Positions 17,687 through 27,198 are shown, numbered from the stretch's first letter. The stretch: 64,000 nucleotides of DNA from UBA1479 sp040218445 (GCA_040218445.1 JAVJRK010000011.1:349121-413120), one strand, 5' to 3'. Notes: generated by a model not told the origin, from the sequence alone. A program made the numbers and translations.

Positions 17687-18766
17687 TTATCCGCGTCTGG
17701 GGTTGCCGGGGTGGGACCCGGGGCCCAGAACCTTGGCCAGGCGGTCGGCGTCCAGGTCGGAATGATAAAAGAACGTATAGAAATCCCGCGCCCGGTCAGG
17801 CAGGTCCGCCAGGAACCGGTCCGGATACAGCACGGCCAGCAACCAATGCAGGCCGATCAAACGGTTGGCCGAAGGCGGCCGGTCGAACCATCCCCAGGGA
17901 ATGGTTGGGGACAGGTAAACCCGCCCATCCTTGACGGCGCGCAGCGTCTTCCACACATCGTGGGTCCAGATCAGATCGAAGAAATTCGGATCAGTCGTCA
18001 ACACGACATCCGGATCCCATCCCAGAACCTGTTCCAACGAGACTTGGGTCAATCCTCCTTCGCCCGCTTCGGCGGCGACATTGACCGCACCGGCATATGA
18101 CAGCAACTCGATATTGATCGAGCCCTTAAGCCCGGTCTGCAGGCCGTCCGCCCCCCGCCCGTAATAGACCCGCGGGCGGGATGCCGCGAGGATTGCCGCA
18201 CGGGCCCGGGACAATTCATCGATGATCGCCTGGGCCTTGGCGGCGCAGGCACGGCCGCGTTCGGGCCGGCCGATCAAATCGCCGACAGTCATGAAAGAAG
18301 TCGGAATGTTGTCGAACCGCCCATCAATCAGGGCATAGGGAATTCCGGTTTGGTCCTGCACCCGGTCCGCAAGCGAGATATAGATCGGCTTGATCGAGCC
18401 GTAATCCAGGATCAGATCCGGCCGCATGGCCATCACCGTTTCCAGGTTGGCACTGCCACCGCGCCCGGTCAGTCGCCCGGTCGTCGGCAGGTCATGGTAT
18501 TTTTCAGGAATACCCGCGCGCTCGGCGCCACGCAATGGCCGGGTCCAGCCGGCCATCAGGTCCGGGGCCATCATATACAGAAAGATCGAGGCCGGCGGCC
18601 CGGCGGGAAAGACTTTGCCGACCCGATCGGGAACCGGGACGGCACGGCCGGCGGAATCGGTCATGCGGCGGGCCGCCACGGCCCGCCCGATCATGTCCGG
18701 AAAGTTCAGACCGCAAGCCCCAAGGCTTCCGATCAACCCCAGAAGATGTCGTCGATCAAGGCGCAT
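17687..18766 (-). CDS. Periplasmic substrate-binding protein of Fe-chelate ABC importer
   Basis: The 359-aa protein is of the TroA/FecB helical-backbone class. The N-terminus MRLDRRHLLGLIGSLGACGL resembles a Tat-type or ordinary signal. Core landmarks are ANLETVMAMRPDLILDYG, RPRVYYGRGADGLQTG and VSLEQVLGWDPDVVLTTDPNF. It delivers ligand to the FecCD permease encoded 1 nt downstream. No TonB receptor lies nearby and no Fur box is evident in the 78-bp upstream gap, so the ligand (siderophore, haem or another chelate) is undetermined. Confidence 0.85.
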   Translation of the reverse strand: MRLDRRHLLGLIGSLGACGLNFPDMIGRAVAARRMTDSAGRAVPVPDRVGKVFPAGPPASIFLYMMAPDLMAGWTRPLRGAERAGIPEKYHDLPTTGRLTGRGGSANLETVMAMRPDLILDYGSIKPIYISLADRVQDQTGIPYALIDGRFDNIPTSFMTVGDLIGRPERGRACAAKAQAIIDELSRARAAILAASRPRVYYGRGADGLQTGLKGSINIELLSYAGAVNVAAEAGEGGLTQVSLEQVLGWDPDVVLTTDPNFFDLIWTHDVWKTLRAVKDGRVYLSPTIPWGWFDRPPSANRLIGLHWLLAVLYPDRFLADLPDRARDFYTFFYHSDLDADRLAKVLGPGSHPGNPRRG

Positions 18767-18844
18767 TCCGTCGATCCTCCCACCCGATGGAGCCTAGCGT
18801 CCAGTCTAGGAGATCACCTGCGCTTCAAAGAACGCCAAAAATTC

Positions 18845-19711
18845 TCAGGTTTCGTCGACGATGGGATTGCCCAGCACGCCGATACCTTCGATCTCGACCT
18901 CGACCCGATCACCCGGCTTCATCCATCCCGGCGGGTTCATGGCATGGGCCACGCCGGACGGCGTTCCCGTGGCAACCACGTCGCCCGGTTCCAAGGTCAT
19001 GAACTCGGACAGGATAGAGATCAGGCGTGCCGTGCCGAAAATCATGTCGCCGGTGTTGGAATCCTGGCGGGTTTCGCCGTTGACCCGCGACGTGATGCGC
19101 AGGCCCGAAGCCCCCGCCGGCAGGTCTTCCGGCGTGACCACGACGGGTCCCAACGGCCCCGTACCGTCAAAGTTCTTGCCCTGGGTCCATTGCGGCGTAT
19201 AGCGCTGCCAGGCGCGCACCGACACGTCATTGAACATGGTGTATCCGAACACATGGCTCAGTGCCGTTTCCTCGGGGATCGCGCGCCCGCCCTTGCCGAC
19301 GATGAAGGTCAATTCGGCCTCGTAATCCAGCTGATCGCAAACCTTGGGCAGGATCACGGGGGCTTCGGCCGCGACCAGGGACGACGCCCAACGCACGAAC
19401 AGCGACGGGTATTTGGGAATGTCATGCCCGCCTTCCTTGGCATGCAGGGCATAGTTCAAGCCGACGCAGACGAATTTGTTGGGACGTTCGATCGGCAATG
19501 CCGGTTTGACATCGACCAACGGAAGACGCGCACGATCCGGAGCCGCCGCGACGGCCCCCACGACGCGGGCCAGGCCTTCGCCCCCCGACTGGATCAGGTC
19601 GATCATTGTTTTCGGCAAGTTGTCGCCCAATGCAGGCACGTCGATCACTTTGTCGTCCTGAACAACGCCCAGGCGCGCACCGGCGCCCGCGTCAAACATC
19701 ATCAGCTTCAT
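18845..19711 (-). CDS. Fumarylacetoacetate hydrolase (FAH) family protein
   Basis: The 289-aa protein has FVCVGLNYALHAKEGG, which matches the FAH active-site NYxxHAxE, then DYEAELTFIVGKGG with metal-binding acidic residues, GYTMFNDVSVRAWQ, and the C-terminal GTPSGVAHAMNPPGWMKPGD loop. The family hydrolyses or isomerises 2-oxo/1,3-diketo acids in aromatic catabolism (for example 2-hydroxyhepta-diene-dioate isomerase). The ATG at 19711 is preceded by AGAGGAA. The exact substrate is unknown. Confidence 0.88.
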   Translation of the reverse strand: MKLMMFDAGAGARLGVVQDDKVIDVPALGDNLPKTMIDLIQSGGEGLARVVGAVAAAPDRARLPLVDVKPALPIERPNKFVCVGLNYALHAKEGGHDIPKYPSLFVRWASSLVAAEAPVILPKVCDQLDYEAELTFIVGKGGRAIPEETALSHVFGYTMFNDVSVRAWQRYTPQWTQGKNFDGTGPLGPVVVTPEDLPAGASGLRITSRVNGETRQDSNTGDMIFGTARLISILSEFMTLEPGDVVATGTPSGVAHAMNPPGWMKPGDRVEVEIEGIGVLGNPIVDET

Positions 19712-19846
19712 GGATGGTATTCCTCTTGGTGTGGTCTTGGTTGGCCATGAAAAGGCCCCTGACATGGGGCTTTTGTCAACTCTGTGTCCGCAAATTCTAT
19801 CATTGCCGCCGCCGGGTGTCCCCAACCGTTCGAAGCAGGTAGTGCT

Positions 19847-20230
19847 CTACACCTCATCGCCCAGAAGCTGGCGGACGGCCGCAATGACATCCTTGTTGGC
19901 AAAGGGTTTGGGGACAAACATATCCGCCCCGCTATCCAGGGCAGCTTCCCGGTCTCCCCGCTGTCCCCGTGCCGTCAGGATCAAAACCGGTATCTTAGCC
20001 CCGCGATCGTCCTGGCGCAGACGGCGAAGAACCTCGAACCCGTCCAGTTCCGGCAGCATGACATCAAGAATGATCAGGTCTGGAACCAAATCCAGAGCTG
20101 TATCCAGGCCTTGCCGGCCATCCGGTTTGGCGGTGACGGCATACCCTGCGCGCTCCAAAAGGAACGACAGAGGTTCGGCGATATTGGGCTCGTCCTCCAC
20201 GATCAGGACGTGTTTCGGTTCTTTCGACAT
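19847..20230 (-). CDS. Single-domain response regulator (CheY-like)
   Basis: The 127-aa protein consists only of a receiver domain: acidic pocket HVLIVEDEPN, phospho-acceptor Asp in LIILDVMLPELDGFE, conserved Thr in ILTARG and Lys in FVPKPF. No output domain is present. It lies 90 nt downstream of the XRE regulator on the same strand, so they may be co-transcribed. The cognate kinase is not evident nearby. Confidence 0.9.
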   Translation of the reverse strand: MSKEPKHVLIVEDEPNIAEPLSFLLERAGYAVTAKPDGRQGLDTALDLVPDLIILDVMLPELDGFEVLRRLRQDDRGAKIPVLILTARGQRGDREAALDSGADMFVPKPFANKDVIAAVRQLLGDEV

Positions 20231-20320
20231 CGATGCCGACCCCCTGTTTCGCTGCGCCTCGGCGCGCGCCCCCGCCTAAATAGACACCATTTGGCCGCGC
20301 ACATCAAAGATCACGTCCAC

Positions 20321-21715
20321 TTATTCAAGGAACGGGTCTTCGACCCGATGGTCGCAGGACCGCCGGTCGCACAGCCGGCAACTGGGCCCCACTTCCTCGA
20401 CGATCGCCGATGGATCAGGAGCATAGACCGTAAAGGCCGCATCCGCTTCGGACATGGCCAGCATGTCGGTCAGATAATGGCGCGGCCGACCAAATCCCGA
20501 CGGTCCGACATGACGGGCCCGGGCCACGAACACGAACCGGTCCCCCGATGGAAACAACGCACGCTGGCGGATGATCGATTCCGGCGATTGCTGCGCGCGG
20601 TACAGCGCCCATAACGGACAGGCCGCCGCATAACGGGGGATTGCCAGCTCGTCACGCCCCACGACCTCGATGATCGTCCCTGCCGCATTGGCCTGAAGAT
20701 AGGTCAACCTGGGCACGCCGTTTTGACGGGGAATGGCCGTCAAACGGTGACAGACCGTCGTGACATCGACGGAGAAAGCTTCCGATAGCGCTTCGATGTC
20801 GTAGGCCAGCTCCCTTGCCCGTTCGACGAACGGCGCCATCGGCATCAAGATCGCACCGACGGCATAATCCGCCAGCAGCCGGCGGGCGCGCTCGCGGGCG
20901 GTCGCGGTTTCAATCTGCGGGTGATCGGCGACGATCTCCTCGATGATCGGGCGCAAATGTTTATCCGTCAGCTGGCGCGACAGATCCCGGCGGGACACCG
21001 GATGGGGATCGGTCAAAGTTTCATTCAAAGGGCCGGCTGCATGTTCGATTTCGGAGAAATGATTATCATTTGAATCGAACAGAGCCTCGACCTCGTCCAA
21101 CGGGGTCATGACCCTTTGCGTATCCTCCGCCTTGTCCAGATAGGCGGCCAGGGCTTCGCCGACGTCCGAAAGGACCCGTGCTTCCTCGTTGATGATGCCA
21201 AGAAAGCGATCCCGACGGTCGGCCGACGCATCGGGATATTCCACCAGAATTTCCGCCGCCGACCGGATGGCGGCAACACGGGTTAGCATGCGGTGGATGG
21301 CTTCGCCCAGAAACGGATCATTGGACATGCGGTCGGACAGTATCTGTGCCTTGGCCGTGGCTTCCCGTTCGGAATGGGCCAAGGCAGCGACACCTTTTGC
21401 CCAACCGGGGAAACGGCCGATCAGTTCGCTGGTACGGTCGGCCTCGATATCAGCGGTGGCCAACGCAGGCAAATGCGCGATTTCCGTTAAGGTCGACTGC
21501 AAACGCCGTTCGGCAACACCACCGAGATCATCCACCGACAAGCCCAATGTATCGGCAATGTTGCGCAACAATTGCCCCGCGATACGTCGCTTGTTCCATT
21601 CAATAAGGTTCAGATAGGAAGGAGAAATTCCGACTTTACGCGCCAAATCGGCCTGCGTGATGCCGACCTCTTTGCGACGTTGGCGAATGCGCGTTCCAAG
21701 TATGGATGAAAACAT
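20321..21715 (-). CDS. XRE-family regulator with ImmA/IrrE-like and DUF2083 domains (ScfR/RamB type)
   Basis: The protein is 464 aa. The N-terminal Cro/C1 HTH is RQRRKEVGITQADLARKVGISPSYLNLIEWNKR. A helical linker is followed by a degenerate ImmA/IrrE-like region (LLADYAVGAILMPMAPFVERARE) without HExxH. A DUF2083-like C-terminus follows, with a Cys-rich end (SCRLCDRRSCDHR) that could bind metal or an Fe-S cluster. Relatives (ScfR, RamB, MccR) sense acyl-CoA status and control short-chain fatty acid metabolism. It is divergent from the ABC importer operon, with two 19-bp direct repeats between them. Confidence 0.82.
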   Translation of the reverse strand: MFSSILGTRIRQRRKEVGITQADLARKVGISPSYLNLIEWNKRRIAGQLLRNIADTLGLSVDDLGGVAERRLQSTLTEIAHLPALATADIEADRTSELIGRFPGWAKGVAALAHSEREATAKAQILSDRMSNDPFLGEAIHRMLTRVAAIRSAAEILVEYPDASADRRDRFLGIINEEARVLSDVGEALAAYLDKAEDTQRVMTPLDEVEALFDSNDNHFSEIEHAAGPLNETLTDPHPVSRRDLSRQLTDKHLRPIIEEIVADHPQIETATARERARRLLADYAVGAILMPMAPFVERARELAYDIEALSEAFSVDVTTVCHRLTAIPRQNGVPRLTYLQANAAGTIIEVVGRDELAIPRYAAACPLWALYRAQQSPESIIRQRALFPSGDRFVFVARARHVGPSGFGRPRHYLTDMLAMSEADAAFTVYAPDPSAIVEEVGPSCRLCDRRSCDHRVEDPFLE

Positions 21716-21764
21716 CCGAACCGTTCCTTTGGCGCTCTCTCAAGGGGGGCTGATGAGAGTCAAT

Positions 21765-21847
21765 TATTGACAAATTTTTTAACTAAACAAGAATATATTT
21801 ACTAAATTTTCTCTAAAAATCAAACATATATTGACCAATTTACAAAC
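21765..21847. promoter_or_regulatory. AT-rich divergent promoter region with 19-bp direct repeats
   Basis: TATTGACAAATTTTTTAAC (21765-21783) and TATTGACCAATTTACAAAC (21829-21847) match at 15 of 19 positions and are 64 bp apart, in a strongly AT-rich stretch between the XRE regulator and the ABC importer operon. The first contains TTGACA and may be part of a promoter. They are candidate binding sites for the divergent XRE regulator; this is inferred from position. Confidence 0.45.
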
Positions 21848-21964
21848 GCAGCGCAGGGTGTCCGCGGATTTGGGAATCCACAAGGAGGCTGTCGCTGTAT
21901 CGACTAACGCCAGCACGTCTCCTCCGTTCAAACGATAAGAACCTGACATTTTTGGAGACATCTT

Positions 21965-23299
21965 ATGAAAAAGTTCGAGATAAGCCGTCGCGGCTTATTG
22001 CAGGGCACGGCCGCTGCTGGCGCCGCGCTTGCGACCCCCACCATCTTTTCCAAGCGTGCCTGGGCCGGCTACATGAACGAGCCCAAGGGCAAAACCGTTA
22101 CGCTGGGCTTCAACGTGCCGCAGACGGGTGCCTATGCCGATGAAGGTGCCGATGAACTGCGCGCCTACAAACTGGCCGTTGAGCACATCAACGGCGAAGG
22201 TGACGGCGGCATGCTCAACACCTTCTCGTCCAAGGCCCTGAAGGGCAACGGCGTTAACGGCAAAAAAGTCGCCTACGTGACCGGCGACACGCAGACCAAG
22301 TCCGACGCCGCCCGTGCCAGCGCCAAGCGTATGATCGAAAAAGACGGCGCCGTCATGATTACCGGCGGTTCGTCCTCCGGTGTTGCCATCGCCGTCCAGG
22401 GCCTGTGCCAGGACGCCGGTGTCATCTTCATGGCCGGCCTGACCCACTCCAACGACACCACCGGCAAAGACAAGCGCGCCAACGGTTTCCGTCACTTCTT
22501 CAACACGGAAATGACCGGTGCGGCTCTCGCCCCGGTGTTGAAGAACAACTTCGGCTCCGACCGTGTCGCCTACCACCTGACCGCCGACTACACCTGGGGC
22601 TGGTCGCAGGAAGGCTCGATCAAGAAGTACACCGAAAAGCTGGGCTGGAAGACGGCTTCCGCCGTGCGTACGCCGCTTGGCGCCGGTGATTTCTCGCAGT
22701 ACATCACGCCGGTCCTCAACTCGGGTGCCGACGTGCTGGTCCTGAACCACTATGGCCGCGACATGGTCAACTCCCTGACCCAGGCCGTTCAGTTCGGTCT
22801 GCGCGACAAGCAGGTCAACGGCAAGGATTTCGCCATCGTCGTTCCGCTGTACTCGCGTTTGATGGCTCAGGGTGCCGGCGAAAACGTCAAAGGCATCTTC
22901 GGTTCCACCAACTGGCACTGGTCCCTGCAGGACGAAGGCTCCAAGGAGTTCGTCAAGTCCTTCGGCAAGAAGTACGGCTTCCCGCCGTCGCAGGCCGCGC
23001 ACACCTGCTACAGCCAGGCGCTTCTGTATGCGGATGCCGCCCAGCGGGCCGGCACCTTCATGCCGTCCGCCGTCGGCAAAGCCCTGGAAGGCTTCAAGTT
23101 CGACGGTCTGGGCAATGGCCCGACGGAATACCGTGCCGAAGATCACCAGTGCTTCAAAGACGTGCTGGTTGTGAAGGGTAAAGAGAACCCGAGTTCCAAG
23201 TTCGACGTTCTCGAGGTTGTCGAGGTTACGCCCCGTGCGCAGGTCGAGTATCCTGCCTCCATGCTGGGTGGGAACCTTGGGCCGTACAACAACGGCTGA
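21965..23299 (+). CDS. Branched-chain/amide-type ABC importer substrate-binding protein
   Basis: The 444-aa protein begins with a twin-arginine signal (SRRGLLQGTAAAGAALATP, cleavage near AWA at about residue 35), so it is exported folded. The mature part is a type I periplasmic binding fold (Peripla_BP_6): VTLGFNVPQTGAYADEGADELRAYKLAVEHIN and MITGGSSSGVAIAVQGLCQ. It is the first gene of a five-gene importer. Its biased codon use (many GGC/CCG/AAG, few rare codons) suggests high expression. The ligand may be branched-chain amino acids, amides or a related small molecule. Confidence 0.88.
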   Translation: MKKFEISRRGLLQGTAAAGAALATPTIFSKRAWAGYMNEPKGKTVTLGFNVPQTGAYADEGADELRAYKLAVEHINGEGDGGMLNTFSSKALKGNGVNGKKVAYVTGDTQTKSDAARASAKRMIEKDGAVMITGGSSSGVAIAVQGLCQDAGVIFMAGLTHSNDTTGKDKRANGFRHFFNTEMTGAALAPVLKNNFGSDRVAYHLTADYTWGWSQEGSIKKYTEKLGWKTASAVRTPLGAGDFSQYITPVLNSGADVLVLNHYGRDMVNSLTQAVQFGLRDKQVNGKDFAIVVPLYSRLMAQGAGENVKGIFGSTNWHWSLQDEGSKEFVKSFGKKYGFPPSQAAHTCYSQALLYADAAQRAGTFMPSAVGKALEGFKFDGLGNGPTEYRAEDHQCFKDVLVVKGKENPSSKFDVLEVVEVTPRAQVEYPASMLGGNLGPYNNG

Positions 23300-23322
23300 T
23301 CAGTTCTCCCTGATGGGTAATC

Positions 23323-23354
23323 GGTCGCTCCCGGGGCATTCCCCGGGGGCGACC
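23323..23354 (+). terminator. GC-rich attenuator hairpin after binding-protein gene
   Basis: GGTCGCTCCCGGGG (23323-23336) pairs with CCCCGGGGGCGACC (23341-23354) with one mismatch and a CATT loop. No long T-tract follows. Such structures after the binding-protein gene usually lower permease and ATPase expression or protect the upstream mRNA. Confidence 0.65.
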
Positions 23355-23380
23355 TCCCATTTCTTCGAAGGGATCAACTT

Positions 23381-24409
23381 ATGGACGCAATTCTTCTGCA
23401 AATTCTAAACGGTCTGGACAAAGGCGGAGCCTACGCGCTGATCGCCCTGGGCCTGACAATCATTTTCGGCACCTTGGGCGTGGTGAACTTCGCCCATGGG
23501 GCACTGTTCATGCTGGGTGCGTTCTGCGCGGTTTCCGTCAAGGCGCTGTTGAACATCCAACAAGTCACGATCGACCCCACGCAAACCACCCCTTGGGGCG
23601 CGCCGATGGAAATCCGGCAGCCGCTCGTCGAGGTCTGGTTCGGCGACTTCGGGAATTTACTGCTTGATTATTCAGTTCCGGTTTCCATTCTCGTCGCCAT
23701 TCCCATCATGCTGATGATCGGCATCGCCATGGAACGCGGCTTGATCCGGTTTTTCTATAAGCGCCCGCATGCGGAACAGATCCTGGTAACGTTCGGCCTG
23801 GCCATCGTCCTTCAGGAAATCATCAAGGCCAACTTCGGCGCCAATCCGATCCCACAACCGGCGCCGGACTCCGTCAACGGCATGATCGATTTCGGCATCA
23901 TCATCGGCATGGATGCCGGTAACGTCGTCTATCCCGCATGGCGCCTGATCTATTTCCTGTTCTCCATCGGCATCATTACCGCGGTCTTTGCTTTCCTGCA
24001 GTTCACGACATTCGGCATGGTCGTCCGTGCCGGCATGGCCGACCGGGAAACGGTGGGCCTGCTGGGCATCGACATCGACCGCCGCTTCACCATCGTGTTC
24101 GGCATGGCCGCCGTTGTCGCGGGCTTGGCCGGCACCATGTACACCCCGATCCTCAGTCCCGACTATCACATGGGCATGGATTTCCTGGTCCTGAGCTTCG
24201 TGGTCGTCGTGGTCGGCGGGATGGGGTCGCTGGGCGGTGCCGTCGCGGCCGGGTTCCTTCTGGGGATTCTGCAAAGTTTCGCATCGATGAACGAGGTCAA
24301 GGCCATCCTGCCCGGCATCGACCAGATCATTATCTATCTCATCGCGGTCGTGGTCCTTCTGGTCCGTCCGCGTGGCCTGATGGGCCGCAAAGGCGTGATG
24401 GAGACCTAA
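23381..24409 (+). CDS. LivH-type branched-chain ABC importer permease
   Basis: The 342-aa inner-membrane protein opens with the LivH pattern LNGLDKGGAYALIALGLTIIFGTLGVVNFAHGALFMLGAF. GGMGSLGGAVAAGFLLGILQ near residue 280 and a VLLVRPRGLMGRKG end are typical. An insertion of about 30 residues (residues 60-100) distinguishes it from short LivH proteins. It pairs with the LivM-like protein encoded 4 nt downstream. Confidence 0.92.
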   Translation: MDAILLQILNGLDKGGAYALIALGLTIIFGTLGVVNFAHGALFMLGAFCAVSVKALLNIQQVTIDPTQTTPWGAPMEIRQPLVEVWFGDFGNLLLDYSVPVSILVAIPIMLMIGIAMERGLIRFFYKRPHAEQILVTFGLAIVLQEIIKANFGANPIPQPAPDSVNGMIDFGIIIGMDAGNVVYPAWRLIYFLFSIGIITAVFAFLQFTTFGMVVRAGMADRETVGLLGIDIDRRFTIVFGMAAVVAGLAGTMYTPILSPDYHMGMDFLVLSFVVVVVGGMGSLGGAVAAGFLLGILQSFASMNEVKAILPGIDQIIIYLIAVVVLLVRPRGLMGRKGVMET

Positions 24410-24413
24410 AGCC

Positions 24414-25565
24414 ATGAATTCCATATCGATCAACAAACAGGACATGCTGCTCATGGCGGTTTTCATCGCCGCCGTGTTGGCCGGTCCGGTCATTCTCAAG
24501 CCGTTCGGTGCCGGATACCCCGACCTTCTGCAGAAATTCGCGATCTACGGCATCTTCGCCATCGGGTTCAACATCCTGTTCGGCCTGACCGGATATTTGT
24601 CGTTCGGTCACGCTGCCTTCCTGGGGGTCGGCTCCTACACGGCGGTTTGGACATTCAAGCTGCTCAGCATGAATCCGGTCCCCGCGATCATCTTTGCGAC
24701 GCTCATGGGCGGTCTGTTTTCCGCCCTGATCGGGTTTATTTCGCTGCGCCGGTCCGGCATCTATTTTTCGATCCTGACCCTGGCGTTCGCGCAGATGTGC
24801 TACAACCTCGCCTATTCGGTGCTGACACCGATCACCAACGGTGAAACAGGCCTGCAATTGACGCAATCCGATCCGCGCGCCCTCGATGTCGCCTTCGGGC
24901 GGGATTACGGCGCCGTGCTGCCGTCTTCCGACCTGTTCGGCATCGAGATGACCGGATATCCGGGCTTCTACTTCTGCGCGGCCCTGCTAATCATCTGCTT
25001 CTATATTTCGCTGCGCATCTTCCGCTCGCCCTTTGGGCTGATGCTGCGGGCGGTTAAATCAAACCAGAACCGCCTCAACTACACAGGCATTCATACCCGC
25101 CCCTATGCGCTGACGGCATTCATCATTTCCGGCATGTATGCGGGACTGGCCGGTGGCCTGCTGGCGGTCACGGACCCGCTGGCCGGAGCCGAGCGTATGC
25201 AATGGACGGCGTCGGGCGAAGTCGTCTTGATGACCATCCTGGGCGGCGCCGGCACCCTGTTGGGACCGGTCATCGGCGCCGGTGCCATCAAGTACTTTGA
25301 AAACATCTTCTCGGCTTTCAACCAGAACATCCTGAACAATATTTACTCCTTCCTGCCGGATCCGCTACAGCATGCTGCGGTGACCGTCAGCTCGTGGTTC
25401 GTCGGCGAAGGCTGGCACCTGACGCTGGGAGCGTTGTTCATGATCATCGTCATCTTCCTTCCGGGCGGCCTGATGGAAGGCGTGTCCCGGGTGATGAAAC
25501 TCTTCAAGAAAGATCCGCCGGACAGTGGTGAAGGCAGCACTGCCGAACCACAGCCGGCGACGTAA
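24414..25565 (+). CDS. LivM-type branched-chain ABC importer permease
   Basis: The 383-aa multi-spanning protein has GFNILFGLTGYLSFGHAAFLGVGSYTA, the LivM signature, and the late motifs GLAGGLLAVTDPLAGAERMQW and GAGTLLGPVIGAGAIKYFEN. The polar C-terminal tail of about 30 residues is cytoplasmic. It forms the translocation heterodimer with the preceding LivH-like protein. Confidence 0.92.
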   Translation: MNSISINKQDMLLMAVFIAAVLAGPVILKPFGAGYPDLLQKFAIYGIFAIGFNILFGLTGYLSFGHAAFLGVGSYTAVWTFKLLSMNPVPAIIFATLMGGLFSALIGFISLRRSGIYFSILTLAFAQMCYNLAYSVLTPITNGETGLQLTQSDPRALDVAFGRDYGAVLPSSDLFGIEMTGYPGFYFCAALLIICFYISLRIFRSPFGLMLRAVKSNQNRLNYTGIHTRPYALTAFIISGMYAGLAGGLLAVTDPLAGAERMQWTASGEVVLMTILGGAGTLLGPVIGAGAIKYFENIFSAFNQNILNNIYSFLPDPLQHAAVTVSSWFVGEGWHLTLGALFMIIVIFLPGGLMEGVSRVMKLFKKDPPDSGEGSTAEPQPAT

Positions 25566-25577
25566 GGGGTGACGGAA

Positions 25578-26333
25578 ATGAGCGCTCTTTCAGTTAAAAA
25601 CGTGAACAAGCGGTTCGGTGGCCTGAAGGCCCTGGATAACGTCAACCTGGAGATCGAGGCCGGCACGGTCCATGCGATCATCGGCCCCAACGGGGCGGGT
25701 AAGTCGACGTTGCTGAACTGCTTCGTCGGCCGGCTTGAGCCGGACACGGGCACTGTGCTTTTCAACGGACAGTCCCTGCTTGGCATCGCGCCGCATGAGA
25801 TCAACCAGCTTGGCGTCAGCCGCGTGTTTCAGACCCCGGAAATCTTTCCGGAACTGACCTTGATCGACAACGTGATGATCCCCAGCTTCGCCCGCCGTGA
25901 CGGTGCCTTCAAGATCAATGCTTGGCGCCGGATCCTCAAGAACGGCCCCATGCGCAAGAAAGCGATGGCCATGCTCGACGATGTGGGCCTGGCGGACAAG
26001 GCGTTGGAAACAGCCGGTCACCTGTCGCGTGGGGACAAGCGGCGCCTGGAACTTGCCATGTGCCTGGTACAGGATCCGCAGTTGCTGCTGCTGGATGAAC
26101 CGACCGCCGGCATGGCCCGGGCCGATACCAACAACACAATTGACCTGATGAAGCGGATTTCGCAACGTGGAGTTACAATGGTTGTGATCGAACACGACAT
26201 GCATGTCGTGTTCTCCTTGGCGGAAAAAATTTCCGTACTTGCACAGGGAACCGTGATCGCCGAAGACACCCCAGAGAAGATCAAGGGGAATCCGAAGGTT
26301 CAAGAGGCGTACCTGGGAGGGGCGCATCTATGA
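25578..26333 (+). CDS. LivG-type ABC importer ATP-binding protein
   Basis: The protein is about 251 aa with Walker A GPNGAGKST, the LSRGDKRRLELAMCL signature (LSRGD instead of LSGGQ), Walker B LLLLDEPTAGM and H-loop VVIEHDM. ATG 25578 was chosen because AAGGGG lies 8 nt upstream; a GTG at 25569 would add three residues. It overlaps the next gene by 4 nt. Confidence 0.92.
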   Translation: MSALSVKNVNKRFGGLKALDNVNLEIEAGTVHAIIGPNGAGKSTLLNCFVGRLEPDTGTVLFNGQSLLGIAPHEINQLGVSRVFQTPEIFPELTLIDNVMIPSFARRDGAFKINAWRRILKNGPMRKKAMAMLDDVGLADKALETAGHLSRGDKRRLELAMCLVQDPQLLLLDEPTAGMARADTNNTIDLMKRISQRGVTMVVIEHDMHVVFSLAEKISVLAQGTVIAEDTPEKIKGNPKVQEAYLGGAHL

Positions 26334-27169
26334 ACCAGATAGATGAACGGGAGTCACAAATGAACGACGCCGGGGAAAATCAATCGACCCTTTTGAAAAA
26401 CGGTGGGTTTGAAAAGGATGCAAATGCCCCGGGCGTTCCGCCCGTCACAGGCAAGGGCAGCACACCCGCCTATTTCTCCTGTTGGGATATTCACGCCTAT
26501 TACGGGGAAAGCTATATCGTTCAGGGTGTCTCCTTTGACATCCGCGAAGGCGAGATCGTCGCCCTTCTGGGCCGCAACGGGGCGGGGAAAACCTCGACCC
26601 TGCGAGCCATTGCCCGCATGGACGACCCGGCCCTGACCCATGGCGAAATCTGGCTCGACCATCAACCGTTGCACACCATGCGATCCCACGACGCGGCCCG
26701 CAACGGCATTGGACTGGTTCCCGAAGACCGCCGGATCATCCAAGGCCTGACCGTCGAAGAGAACCTGCAGCTTGCTCAGATCGCGCCACCGCTCGGCTGG
26801 TCGCTTGAACGCATTTACGAGTTGTTCCCCCGCCTGGGCGAACGGCGGACGCAAGAAGGCACCACGCTTTCGGGCGGCGAACAGCAGATGCTGGCCATCA
26901 GCCGCGCCCTCGCCCGCGACGTGAAATTGTTGTTACTGGATGAACCCTACGAAGGGCTCGCCCCGGTGATCGTCCAGGAAATCGAGAGAACCCTCGAGGA
27001 AATCAAAACCCACGGCATCACCACGCTGATCGTCGAGCAAAACGCCATCGCCGCCCTCCATTTGGCGGACCGAGCGATCATCCTCGACATGGGCCAGGTC
27101 GTATTTGATGGCTCGGCACAGGAAGTTCTCGATAACGCGGACCTGCGCCAGCAGTACCTGGCGATCTAG
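26330..27169 (+). CDS. LivF-type ABC importer ATP-binding protein
   Basis: The 279-aa protein has Walker A GRNGAGKTS, signature LSGGEQQMLAISRAL, Walker B LLLLDEPYEGLAP and H-loop IVEQN. An N-terminal extension of about 45 residues precedes the ATPase core. The ATG at 26330 overlaps the previous stop (ATGA), while ATG 26360 has its own GGGAG six bases upstream, so the start is ambiguous. It ends the importer operon just before a terminator. Confidence 0.9.
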   Translation: MNQIDERESQMNDAGENQSTLLKNGGFEKDANAPGVPPVTGKGSTPAYFSCWDIHAYYGESYIVQGVSFDIREGEIVALLGRNGAGKTSTLRAIARMDDPALTHGEIWLDHQPLHTMRSHDAARNGIGLVPEDRRIIQGLTVEENLQLAQIAPPLGWSLERIYELFPRLGERRTQEGTTLSGGEQQMLAISRALARDVKLLLLDEPYEGLAPVIVQEIERTLEEIKTHGITTLIVEQNAIAALHLADRAIILDMGQVVFDGSAQEVLDNADLRQQYLAI

Positions 27170-27198
27170 AACCTCTTCAAAAAATTCAACGACCAAGG

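Noticed and set aside
15857..18766. A second cobalamin importer
   Set aside because: No B12 riboswitch precedes it and it lies beside Fur-box bfd, so an iron chelate is a better guess; the ligand is left open.
18350..19750. A 466-codon plus-strand frame across the FAH gene
   Set aside because: It crosses two real minus-strand genes and is Arg/His/Gln-rich in the way of antisense shadows.
21056..21075. GATTATCATTTG, a Fur-box-like string
   Set aside because: It lies inside the XRE regulator coding sequence, lacks the symmetric half and has no promoter context.
21995..23146. A 383-codon minus-strand frame opposite the binding-protein gene
   Set aside because: It mirrors the strongly codon-biased binding-protein gene and has no family-like sequence.
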